From assembly GCF_004114955.1 (NCBI RefSeq), contig NZ_CP030053.1, positions 1,984,001-2,048,000 on the forward strand: a DNA stretch of 64,000 bases, in the 5' to 3' direction. This document shows, in pieces, positions 45,298 to 53,382 of the stretch (the first letter of the stretch is position 1; every line of letters starts with the position of its first letter). The notes beneath the pieces are model-generated. The model did not search any database, was not told the origin of the DNA, and saw only the letters and a program-made list of their open reading frames with translations. The translations under genes and the position numbers were made by a program. This DNA is from Bradyrhizobium guangzhouense. GTDB taxonomy: Bacteria > Pseudomonadota > Alphaproteobacteria > Rhizobiales > Xanthobacteraceae.

Positions 45298-47779
45298 GGC
45301 GGCGTTACGCTCCTTTGCGCTGGGAGGCGTCGTCTGGATCGGTCTCAATCTTTTTCGCGTGCGCAATCCGCACCTTCACATGACGGCCTGGATGGTCGTG
45401 CTGCTGGCATCGCTGGCGATGCCCTTCGTGATGCACTGGCCGACGCTCACAATCGACCGGCTGCCTTTGTCCGTGCCGGTGTCCGACGAAACCTGGCCGG
45501 CCGATCTCGCGATGCTGGACCGGCCGTTCCTGCCGATCGCGCCGGATGCGGCGATCGCCCCGACGGCGAAGCACGGATTCTCGATTGACTGTTGGACGGT
45601 CGTCACCACCGCTTACGCCTGCGTCGCCGGCCTGTTGCTGATGCGGCTGGCCATCGGCCTTTGCCTGACCTGGCGTCTGGTGCGCGCAGCCAAGCCGGTG
45701 AGGGGCATGATCGGCGCGGACGTGCGCGTCAGCCGCGACGTCGGCGGTCCCGTCACTTTCGGCTCGACCATTCTGGTGCCGCCGCAGTTTTTCGGCTGGG
45801 ACGCCAAGAAGCGCCTCGCGGTGCTCGCGCATGAGGGGGCGCATGTCGCCAATGGCGATTTCTATGTGTTGCTGCTCGCCTCGCTCAACCGCGTGGTGTT
45901 CTGGTTCAGCCCGTTCTCGTGGTGGCAGCTGGCGCGTCTGGCCGAGCTTGCCGAGATCATCAGCGACGCCCGCGCCATCGAGATGATCGACGACCGGCTG
46001 TCTTATGCCGAAATCCTGCTCGATGTCGCGGCCTCCGTGAAACCGCGGCCGATGGAGCTTGCGATGGCGCGGGTCTCGACCGTGCGTGCGCGCGTCGAGC
46101 GCATCATCGCGGCCGCCGCCATGCCCGTGGCGGTCGGCTGGCGCAAGCGGTTGTGGATCGCGGCGGCGATCGTGCCGGTCGTGATCGTGTCATCAGGCAT
46201 GATCGTCTACCGCACGCCGGATCCTGTGCCATCAGGTTCTGACATCGCTCAGGTGCCGGCCGAGCACTACCACCCGTTTGTCAATTTCTACGCCATGGGC
46301 CCAGCCTCGGTGTTCGCGATCTTCCGCGAGGGCGACGACCTCTACGGTCAGCTCACCGGCCAGCGCAGGCTGCGCCTGACCGCGGCGCGCGACGGCACCG
46401 CGTCCTACGCGGCCTCATTCGGCGAGATCACCTTCCCAGTCGACATGGAGCGCCGCTCGTCCGAGCTGACGCTGCACATGAACGGTCGCGACGTGCGCGC
46501 CATCCGCGTCGCGGAGATGCCGGCGCCGGCGACCGATGCGGTGCCGCTTGATCAATATGTCGGCTGGTACAGGATCGCGCCGAACCGCGTGCTCACCATC
46601 AGGCGGGATGGCGATGGTCTGCAGGTGCAGCAGACCGGGCAGGGCCGATCGCCGGTGCTGGCCGAGGGCAGGGACGCCTTCTCCGTCCATGGCGATCATC
46701 TCCTGATCTTCCTGCGCGACGAACAGGCGAGCGTCTCGCGGGTGCTGGTCCAGAGCGCCGCGTCCGGCGCTCGCCTCGCGCCGAGGATCGATGCGGCGCA
46801 GGCCCAGGCGATCGAGGCCGACTTCGCCCGGCGCCTCGCGGAAGTGCCAGACAGGTTCAGGGAGCAGGTCCCGGCTGCCGGCAGCAAGGAGATGATTCTG
46901 AAAGGGATCGAGGATCTGCGCCACGGCACGCCGAGCTACGATCGGATGAGCGCGCCGCTCGCCGCCAACATCCACCATCGGCTCGACGAGTTGCGCGCGA
47001 CCTTCACAGCGCTCGGCGCGGTCGAGTCGATCTTCTTCCGCGGCGTCGGGCCCGGCGGCTACGACATCTATGGCGCCAAGTTCGAGAACGGCACGGCGGA
47101 ATTCCGCCTGCTGCTGGAGCCCGACGGCAAGGCCGGCGACGTGACCTTCCGGCCCGACGGCAATGACGAGCTCGGCGGCATCGTCTCCTGTTCGGAAGAG
47201 GCGAGCGTGCGCGGCCGCGCCGGCACCTCGCCGATCCGGATCATGCTTTACAACGAGACCGAGGACGACATCCAGGTCTTCAAGCTTGATGCGAACGGCG
47301 CGCGCAAGGCGCAGGGCGTCGTCAGGCCTGATATGACCTGGATGACGCTGACGACCGTCAACGATCCATGGGTCATTGCCGACAAGTCGGGCAAGTGCAT
47401 GGAGATCCTGATGCCGGGGCGGCGGACGCGCTTCTACAATGTCGAGGCCGCGAACATCGGTGCCAGGCATGTCGCGCGCCGGGCCGTTCCGATCGCCGAT
47501 GGCGAGGCGATGCTGCGGCAATATCTCGAGGGCATCGGCAAGGGGCAGCCCGACTACGATCATATGACATCCGAGGTTGCCAACGTCACGCGTGCGCAGC
47601 TTCCGTTCGACCAGGCGATCCTGGCGCGGCTCGGTGCGCTGCGCGCCGTCTCGTTCCGCGGCGTGACCGCGCTCGACAGCGACATCTATCTCGCCCAGTT
47701 CGCCAACGGCTCGGCGGAATGGCGCATCGGCGTCAGGAACGGGACGATCACCAGGATCGCGCTCGGGCCGAATTTCTAG
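45278..47779 (+). CDS. M56-family membrane metallopeptidase sensor (BlaR1-like) with novel C-terminus
   Basis: This 833-residue protein has about four membrane helices and an M56 protease with HEGAH (His185, Glu186, His189) in LAVLAHEGAHVANGDF. A membrane helix at about 292-310 leads to a large periplasmic part. It is not the penicillin-binding sensor of BlaR1. Instead it has a lipocalin-like/DUF3471 stretch (about 395-500), then two copies of a ~90-residue domain at about 540-630 and 745-833 that share G-x-P-x-YD-x-M, LGA, FRGV, D-x-Y-x-A-x-F-x-NG-x-AE-x-R. Signal unknown. Confidence 0.85.
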   Translation: MIAALAEAALRSFALGGVVWIGLNLFRVRNPHLHMTAWMVVLLASLAMPFVMHWPTLTIDRLPLSVPVSDETWPADLAMLDRPFLPIAPDAAIAPTAKHGFSIDCWTVVTTAYACVAGLLLMRLAIGLCLTWRLVRAAKPVRGMIGADVRVSRDVGGPVTFGSTILVPPQFFGWDAKKRLAVLAHEGAHVANGDFYVLLLASLNRVVFWFSPFSWWQLARLAELAEIISDARAIEMIDDRLSYAEILLDVAASVKPRPMELAMARVSTVRARVERIIAAAAMPVAVGWRKRLWIAAAIVPVVIVSSGMIVYRTPDPVPSGSDIAQVPAEHYHPFVNFYAMGPASVFAIFREGDDLYGQLTGQRRLRLTAARDGTASYAASFGEITFPVDMERRSSELTLHMNGRDVRAIRVAEMPAPATDAVPLDQYVGWYRIAPNRVLTIRRDGDGLQVQQTGQGRSPVLAEGRDAFSVHGDHLLIFLRDEQASVSRVLVQSAASGARLAPRIDAAQAQAIEADFARRLAEVPDRFREQVPAAGSKEMILKGIEDLRHGTPSYDRMSAPLAANIHHRLDELRATFTALGAVESIFFRGVGPGGYDIYGAKFENGTAEFRLLLEPDGKAGDVTFRPDGNDELGGIVSCSEEASVRGRAGTSPIRIMLYNETEDDIQVFKLDANGARKAQGVVRPDMTWMTLTTVNDPWVIADKSGKCMEILMPGRRTRFYNVEAANIGARHVARRAVPIADGEAMLRQYLEGIGKGQPDYDHMTSEVANVTRAQLPFDQAILARLGALRAVSFRGVTALDSDIYLAQFANGSAEWRIGVRNGTITRIALGPNF

Positions 47780-47948
47780 CCGCGCGTTCGCGTTGTCGTG
47801 ATCGGGAGCGGAGGCCGCCGATGCCGCCTTGCGCCGATCGGCCGCAAACGTTACGCTGTGTAACATTACGCTTTGGTCGTCTGCCGCCGATGGTCGATGC
47901 GGCCGTCGGCTTGGGGCCCCAGGGACGGCCCGCAGGCGGATCGGGTTC

Positions 47949-48116
47949 ATGATGTGCATGCTGACGCAACGGGAGCTCGACTTTCTTGCCAGCCTGAAGA
48001 CCGGCTGGCGGCAGCTGTATCGACGCGAGCTGGTGCGGCTCATCAGGGGTGACGTCGACACCGGCGAGGCGGGGCCGGAGACGCGCCCGATCGTCTGGCG
48101 CGTCGTATCGAGCTGA
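47949..48116 (+). CDS. Small hypothetical protein
   Basis: A 55-residue frame starts MMCMLTQRELDFLAS and ends WRVVSS. It is charged and amphipathic with no membrane segment. The upstream in-frame ATG at 47829 is unlikely. It sits between the M56 and rlpA genes on the same strand. I do not recognise the family. Codon use is like the neighbours, which supports but does not prove coding. Confidence 0.4.
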   Translation: MMCMLTQRELDFLASLKTGWRQLYRRELVRLIRGDVDTGEAGPETRPIVWRVVSS

Positions 48117-48269
48117 TTTCTCGCTATTTTGTGTCGATTCAGGACAGGTGACTGTGGTCGATTCATCACAGCCGGCGCGAAACAATGGCGGCCGCAAGGC
48201 CGCTTTTGTTCAGCCAAGGTTCTGCCCTCATTGCCCACCGAAAATCAGGCGTGTTCGGAGGGCGCATCC

Positions 48270-48791
48270 ATGTCTCGCTTTGCACGTGCCGAAACGACCC
48301 TTTCGCCGGCATCCGCGTCCCGGTTGCTGCTTGCCGTCATGGGCGCCGCGTCGCTCGCCGCCTGCGCGCAATCGCCGGTTGGCCGGCAGAGGGCGGACCT
48401 TGCTCCGACCACAAAGCAGGTTGCGATCGAGCGGCCGCACCGCGTGGCGGCGCTGCATCCGCATCCGGTCTACAGGCCGCATCGGTCCGTCGACACGGCA
48501 AGCGCCAAGTCGTCGGCCTCGCAGGGCGTGGCGAGCTTCTACTCGGACACGGAGACCGCGAGCGGCGAGAGGTTCGACAAGAACGAGCTGACTGCGGCCC
48601 ATCCCACGCTGCCGTTCGGGACCAAGCTGCGCGTCACCGATGTCTCCTCCGGGCGCTTCGTGACCGTCCGTGTCAACGATCGCGGGCCGTTCGTGCGCGG
48701 TCGCGTCGTCGACATCTCGCCGTCGGCGGCCGAGGCGCTCGGCATGGTCGACAAGGGGCTCGCCAATGTCAGGCTCGACGTCGTGCAATAG
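48270..48791 (+). CDS. rlpA: RlpA-like septal ring lipoprotein
   Basis: This 173-residue protein has a lipoprotein-type signal (LAVMGAASLAACAQ, lipobox LAAC, Cys at about residue 33) and a C-terminal double-psi beta-barrel domain starting GVASFYSDTETASGERFDKN. Motifs LPFGTKLRVTD and VNDRGPFVRGRVVDISPSAA are RlpA hallmarks. RlpA cleaves denuded peptidoglycan at the septum. No SPOR domain is seen, so it is the short form. The start at 48270 is the one that gives the signal. Confidence 0.88.
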   Translation: MSRFARAETTLSPASASRLLLAVMGAASLAACAQSPVGRQRADLAPTTKQVAIERPHRVAALHPHPVYRPHRSVDTASAKSSASQGVASFYSDTETASGERFDKNELTAAHPTLPFGTKLRVTDVSSGRFVTVRVNDRGPFVRGRVVDISPSAAEALGMVDKGLANVRLDVVQ

Positions 48792-48874
48792 GGGGGCCTC
48801 GCGCTTAACCTGGTATTAGCGGCTCTCCCGCACCATGGGCGTCCGGCAATTCGGGGCGCAGGGGGAGACGGGGC

Positions 48875-49027
48875 TTGAACACGATCCAGTATCTCGAAGA
48901 TCAGGCGGCGCGCGCCGAGCGACTTGCCAAACGGATCACGGATACGCCGACGATCGAAAAGCTCCTGACCTTCGCCGGCGACCGCCGCCGCGAGATCGAG
49001 GTCATCGCCGCCAGGCGCCGCGGCTGA
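48875..49027 (+). CDS. Small conserved basic/acidic protein (TTG start)
   Basis: A 50-residue frame with TTG start behind GGGGGAGA reads MNTIQYLEDQAARAERLAKR..., followed by a helix rich in Arg and Glu. Proteins of this length and N-terminus occur as conserved hypotheticals in Bradyrhizobium. It is too short, and starts with TTG, to be found by an ATG-based ORF scan. Function unknown. Confidence 0.65.
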   Translation: MNTIQYLEDQAARAERLAKRITDTPTIEKLLTFAGDRRREIEVIAARRRG

Positions 49028-49142
49028 CGCCCGCTGATAACAGCCGCGATCCATGCTCTGGACGCATTCGTCCGCTCCGAAAAGTGCGGAACTTCTTCTT
49101 CTCTCCGGCGTCATGTCAGTCATGAACATGGAGGAGGAAGTC

Positions 49143-49229
49143 ATGGGCTTTGGACGAGGTGCTTTGCTCTGGTTGCTTGGCGTGCCGCTGCCGGTCATCC
49201 TGCTGCTGGCGATCTTCTGGCATCACTGA
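49143..49229 (+). CDS. 28-residue small membrane protein
   Basis: ATG 49143 follows a near-perfect GGAGGAGG ribosome site. The frame starts MGFGRGALLWLLG, has one hydrophobic helix and ends FWHH. Such short single-helix proteins are often missed in annotation. A terminator hairpin follows at 49251. Function unknown; likely inner membrane. Confidence 0.7.
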   Translation: MGFGRGALLWLLGVPLPVILLLAIFWHH

Positions 49230-49250
49230 GACCGTGATGGGATGCGAAAA

Positions 49251-49273
49251 GCGCCGCGGAAGCGGCGTTTTTT
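49251..49273 (+). terminator. Intrinsic terminator
   Basis: CGCCGC-GGAA-GCGGCG stem followed directly by six T. A clear rho-independent terminator 22 bases after the small membrane protein. Confidence 0.85.
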
Positions 49274-49306
49274 GTTGCCTGCAAGCTTGTCGCGCTGACG
49301 TTGCGC

Positions 49307-49612
49307 TCAGCTATGGCTCTCGACGAAATCGCTGAGATAGTCGGGAAGCGTCACGCCGTCGATATCGCAGCGCGCCTGGATTTCGCCGGCAACGTCGGTC
49401 GAGATGTCCTTCATCCAGTGCTCGAGCGTGTTGAACGAGATCACCTTGATCGGATCGTTGAAGCAGCCGGCGACGAGCTCGTTGATCGCTGCATCGAGAT
49501 CGCTTCGCTCGACGCGGATTTCGGTGGCCTCGTCGAGGCGATCAATCACCACGAACAGGGTCTGGTCGGCGCCATAGGGCACGACCGGAGATGGTAGGCC
49601 AGCGTCAATCAT
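49307..49612 (-). CDS. Conserved hypothetical protein
   Basis: A 101-residue protein starting MIDAGLPSPVVPYGADQTLFVVIDRLD. It is acidic, with a conserved-looking core FNDPIKVISFNTLEHWMKDIS. No membrane helix or signal. I do not recognise a domain name. The frame extends to 49906 but the upstream part is Arg/Pro-rich and unlike this part, so I start it at 49612. It and the next gene are on the same strand. Confidence 0.68.
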   Translation of the reverse strand: MIDAGLPSPVVPYGADQTLFVVIDRLDEATEIRVERSDLDAAINELVAGCFNDPIKVISFNTLEHWMKDISTDVAGEIQARCDIDGVTLPDYLSDFVESHS

Positions 49613-49764
49613 CTGGATGACTCGCGTCTTGGCTCTGGATTGTCGGCTCTCGATTCCCGGCTTTCCGATCTCCCTTAACGGGAAAAACCGGAAGAAGGTT
49701 CCTGCCGAGATCTCACGACGCGGACAAGACTGATGTTGCCGGCGTGCAGGTGCTCGCCACCAGT

Positions 49765-50040
49765 TCAGAGAAATTCTCTCAACCGCGACAGCTCGATGAC
49801 GTGCTCGGGGGAGAGAATACCGGTCACCAGCGGCGGCTGTGCCGCCGTGCGGATTTCGTAGAGATGCCTCGTAGGTGCTGGCTTTGCCATGAAAGCCGAG
49901 ATGCAAGCATCGAGCGTGCCCTCGCTCACCTGGTAGGGCTCACGGTCCACCCGGCGTTGATTTCCCAGCGACGGCCATTTCTGCAGCACGGCGAGCGCGC
50001 TGAAATCGACCTTCGCGTGCGAAGATGATGCGTCCCCCAT
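49765..50040 (-). CDS. Conserved hypothetical protein
   Basis: A 91-residue protein starting MGDASSSHAKVDFSALAVLQKWPSL. It is soluble, with a predicted mixed fold, ending SPEHVIELSRLREFL. No recognised domain. It lies just upstream of the 101-residue hypothetical on the same strand and may share its transcript. Confidence 0.6.
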   Translation of the reverse strand: MGDASSSHAKVDFSALAVLQKWPSLGNQRRVDREPYQVSEGTLDACISAFMAKPAPTRHLYEIRTAAQPPLVTGILSPEHVIELSRLREFL

Positions 50041-50170
50041 TGCCCCGCCTCACGCAAAAAGAACCCTGACACGCTTACCTCGCGTGCCAGGGCCCATTAC
50101 CCATCGCTGCATCTCAATGCCACGCACCGACAACGCGGCGGCCGGGAAAAGGTTCCCGCCCGATCGCGGC

Positions 50171-52861
50171 CTAACTCGCGGCGGCTGCGATCTTGTGCCC
50201 TGGGCTCGCCTCGCCATGGCTGGTCTCGCTGCCGCTTCTGACCTCCGGCGGCAGCCCTGCAAAGCGCCGCAGGGCTTGCGCCATCTGCACCCGGCCCTGG
50301 ACGCCTGTGATCACCACGTCCACCATCACAAAGGAAGAGTGGAAATGGCCGTGCGCCTTCAGCTGCTCGACCGGGACGCCGGCGGCGGCCATCGCCTCGG
50401 CATAGGCGATGCCCTCGTCGCGGAGCGGATCGAACTCGGCCGTCACCACGAAGGCCGGCGGCAATTTTTCGACCTTGCCGCGCAGCGGCGAGACGCGCGG
50501 ATCGGTGCGATCATCAGGTGAGCAGTAGAGGTCCCAGAACCAGTACATCAGCGAGCGCGTCAGGAAGTAGCCGGCCGCGTTGTCGTTGTAGGAGGGCCGG
50601 TCGAAGCTGCTGTCCGTCACCGGGCACACCAGCAGCTGACCCGCGATCTCAGGCCCGCCGCGGTCGCGCGCGAGCTGGCAGGTGACGGCGGCGATGTTGC
50701 CGCCGGCGCTCCAGCCGGCAACCAGCAGCGGGCCCGGAATGCCGCCGAGCTCGGCCAGATGCTCCGAGGTCCAGCGCGTCGCCGCATAGCCGTCCTCGAT
50801 GGCCGCCGGGAAACGATGCTCCGGCGCGTGGCGATAGCCGACGCTGACGAACATCATGCCGGTCCGCCGCACCATGTCGCGGCAGAACGGCTCGTCCGAC
50901 TGCTCATCGCCGAGTACCCAGCCGCCGCCGTGGAAATAGACCACGACCCGATGTGGTCCAGGCGTCGCCGGCTTGTAGACGCGATACGGCAGCGGGCCGT
51001 CGGCGCCGGGGAGCGTGCCGTCGACGATCTCGCCGATCAGGCGTCCCGCCGGGCGGCCCTTGTTGAACTCATTGACGAAGGCGCGGGCGCCTGCGGCTCC
51101 CATCGACTCGATCGGCGGCAGGTTCAGCGAGGCCAGCAGGTTCAGCACCAGCCGCACGTCCGGCTGCAGCCGCACCACCTCGCCGTCGTTGCATTGCGCA
51201 GCGACGTCGGGGCCGGCGAGCCTGAAGCCGAGCATGCCGCGGCTGGTGACCTCGTCGCAGATGCTGCGATAGGGACCGACGCCGCCGGTATAGGGCATCA
51301 GGCCCTGCACCTTGCCGGGCACGTTGGCGCCCGTGTACCAGGTGTTGGCGAGCCGGTGCAGCGTCAGCATCGAGCAGTCGGCCATGTGCCTGTTCCAGCC
51401 GGCCTGCGCCGTCCCGGTCGGCTCGATCGTGGTGAAGCCGGCCTCGCGCAGCGCTTTGAGCCGGTCGACGACCCAGTCGACATGCTGCTCGATCGACACC
51501 GCCATGTTCGACAGCACGGACGGGCTGCCGGGTCCGGTGATCATGAAGAAGTTCGGGAAGCCTTCGACTGTGAGACCGAGATAGCTCTGCGGCCCCTGCG
51601 CCCAGACATCGGTCAGCGACTTGCCGCCCCGCCCGGTGATCGGATGCACGGCGCGGATCGCGCCGGTCATGGCGTCGAAGCCGGTGGCGAACACGATGAC
51701 GTCGACATCGACATTGCGCTTGGCCGTCGTGATGCCGCCTGCGGTGATCGCCTTGATCGGCTCCTGGCGCAGATTGACCAGCGTGACGTTCGGCCGGTTG
51801 TAGGTCTCGTAATAGTTGGTTTCGAGGCAGGGGCGTTTGGCACCGAACGGATGATCGTCCGGCATCAGCGCCGCGGCCGTCTCGGGATCCCTGACCGCGG
51901 CGCGGATCTTTTCGCGGATCAGGTCCTGGACGATTCTGTTGCCGTCGACATCGACGGCCTGGTCGGCCCAGAGCTGCGTCAGGATGTGGACGAGGTCGCC
52001 GGCGGCCCAGGCGCGCTCGAACCGCTCGCGACGCTCGGCGTCGCTGAGCTGCCAGCTCACGGCGGTCTCCTGCGGATAGGGCACGCCGGCCATCGACTGG
52101 CGCGCCTGCTCGCGATAGGCCGCGCGATCGCTCTGGAACAGATCCCTGCGATCGGCCGGCGAGGGGCCGTTATGGGCGGGCAGCGCGAAATTCGGCGTGC
52201 GCTGGAACACGGTCAAATGAGCGGCCTGTTCGGCGATCAGGGGGATCGATTGAATGCCGGACGAACCCGTGCCGATCACGGCGACGCGCTTACCCGCGAG
52301 ATTGACGCCCTCATGCGGCCAGCGTCCGGTGAAATAGATCTCGCCCTTGAAATCCTTGACGCCGTCGATCTCCGGCGGTTTTGGTGCGGAGAGGCAGCCT
52401 GTCGCCATGATGTAGAAGCGGCAGGAGACGGCCGCGCCGTTGTCCGTGGTGAGTTGCCAGCGCTCGGCGTTCTCGTCCCATCTGGCTTCGGTGACCTTGG
52501 TCTTGAAGCGGATGTCGCGCCTGAGATCGTAGCGATCGGCGACGAAGCCGAGATAGCGCAGGATCTCGGGCTGGGTCGCGTATTTCTCCGACCAGGTCCA
52601 CGCCTTGTCGAGTTCGGGATCGAAGGTGTAGCTGTAGTCGATCGTCTGGATATCGCAGCGGGCGCCGGGATAACGGTTCCAGTACCAGGTGCCACCGACA
52701 TCGCCGGCTTCTTCCAAACCGACGGCCGAGAGGCCGGCCTTGCGTAGGCGATGGAGGAGATAGAGGCCGGCAAATCCAGCGCCGACGACGGCAACATCGA
52801 CGTTTTGGACGGTTCCGCTTGCCGCTTGGGACTCACGTGCGGCGACCATTGCTTCCGGCAT
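50171..52861 (-). CDS. Baeyer-Villiger-type monooxygenase fused to alpha/beta hydrolase
   Basis: This 896-residue protein joins two enzymes. Residues 1 to ~545 are a flavin monooxygenase: FAD motif GAGFAG (27-32), GGTWYWNRYPGARCD (56-70) and NADPH motif GTGSSG (~195-200). The BVMO signature F-x-G-x3-H-x3-WP is present except that the His is Phe177 (IYFTGRWP). Residues ~600-896 are an HSL-type esterase with HGGG (644-647), nucleophile Ser718 in GWSAGG, Asp in FDPLRDEG and His in HGHFHSSF. A BVMO makes an ester from a ketone and the esterase could cleave it at once. Substrate unknown. Confidence 0.88.
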   Translation of the reverse strand: MPEAMVAARESQAASGTVQNVDVAVVGAGFAGLYLLHRLRKAGLSAVGLEEAGDVGGTWYWNRYPGARCDIQTIDYSYTFDPELDKAWTWSEKYATQPEILRYLGFVADRYDLRRDIRFKTKVTEARWDENAERWQLTTDNGAAVSCRFYIMATGCLSAPKPPEIDGVKDFKGEIYFTGRWPHEGVNLAGKRVAVIGTGSSGIQSIPLIAEQAAHLTVFQRTPNFALPAHNGPSPADRRDLFQSDRAAYREQARQSMAGVPYPQETAVSWQLSDAERRERFERAWAAGDLVHILTQLWADQAVDVDGNRIVQDLIREKIRAAVRDPETAAALMPDDHPFGAKRPCLETNYYETYNRPNVTLVNLRQEPIKAITAGGITTAKRNVDVDVIVFATGFDAMTGAIRAVHPITGRGGKSLTDVWAQGPQSYLGLTVEGFPNFFMITGPGSPSVLSNMAVSIEQHVDWVVDRLKALREAGFTTIEPTGTAQAGWNRHMADCSMLTLHRLANTWYTGANVPGKVQGLMPYTGGVGPYRSICDEVTSRGMLGFRLAGPDVAAQCNDGEVVRLQPDVRLVLNLLASLNLPPIESMGAAGARAFVNEFNKGRPAGRLIGEIVDGTLPGADGPLPYRVYKPATPGPHRVVVYFHGGGWVLGDEQSDEPFCRDMVRRTGMMFVSVGYRHAPEHRFPAAIEDGYAATRWTSEHLAELGGIPGPLLVAGWSAGGNIAAVTCQLARDRGGPEIAGQLLVCPVTDSSFDRPSYNDNAAGYFLTRSLMYWFWDLYCSPDDRTDPRVSPLRGKVEKLPPAFVVTAEFDPLRDEGIAYAEAMAAAGVPVEQLKAHGHFHSSFVMVDVVITGVQGRVQMAQALRRFAGLPPEVRSGSETSHGEASPGHKIAAAAS

Positions 52862-53090
52862 GGCTATTCCTCCCGTGTCTTTTGTTTTGCCGGCAGGCTA
52901 GTCCCGCAGGCTCGGCTTGTCATCAGAACAAGTGCAATCTTCGGTAGTCCGTTTGCGGCATTATCGTGACAGCGCGAACGTTGCCTCAACGCACGCATCG
53001 CGATGCACAATGGCCGTGATTGCCCGGGCTAATCATGGACGATCCGCCTGTATATGCTTGCGGCTACTAGCCACGCGTGCCCAGGGCGTC

Positions 53091-53300
53091 ATGACAGAGC
53101 TGAGTGAGCGAACCAAGGCCAACATGGACGTCGTCCTGGAGGAGACGTGCCGGCAATTGCCGCATGGCGGCGATCACGACAGTCGCCGCTTCATCGCCGA
53201 GCGACTGATCGAGGCGGCGCAATCCGGCCACTCCACGCTCGGCGAGCTCGGCATCATCGCGCGTCGCGCGCTGGCGGAGATCATCGCCAAGGGCGGTTAG
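53091..53300 (+). CDS. Small conserved hypothetical protein
   Basis: A 69-residue helical, soluble protein starting MTELSERTKANMDVVLEE. ATG 53091 gives the compact form; the frame is open further upstream but that part is unlike coding sequence. Divergent from the monooxygenase fusion and 82 bases before the carboxylesterase-like gene. Short proteins of this type (GELGIIARRAL) are common in Bradyrhizobium. Function unknown. Confidence 0.62.
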   Translation: MTELSERTKANMDVVLEETCRQLPHGGDHDSRRFIAERLIEAAQSGHSTLGELGIIARRALAEIIAKGG

Positions 53301-53382
53301 TAGACACCTCGGCGCTTGCCTGTTCGCGCGTTGCGGACGTAACCTGTCCGGGAACATTTTTGCGCATCGAGATCCCCTGAAG

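Noticed and set aside
47863..47880. GTTAC-GCTGT-GTAAC inverted repeat before the small gene at 47949
   Set aside because: Five-base arms occur by chance often in this composition, and there is no regulator to link it to.
50759..52747. 662-codon open frame on the plus strand
   Set aside because: It is antisense to the monooxygenase-esterase fusion. The minus-strand product has clear motifs; the plus-strand product is Arg/Asp-rich with no domain, a shadow caused by high GC.
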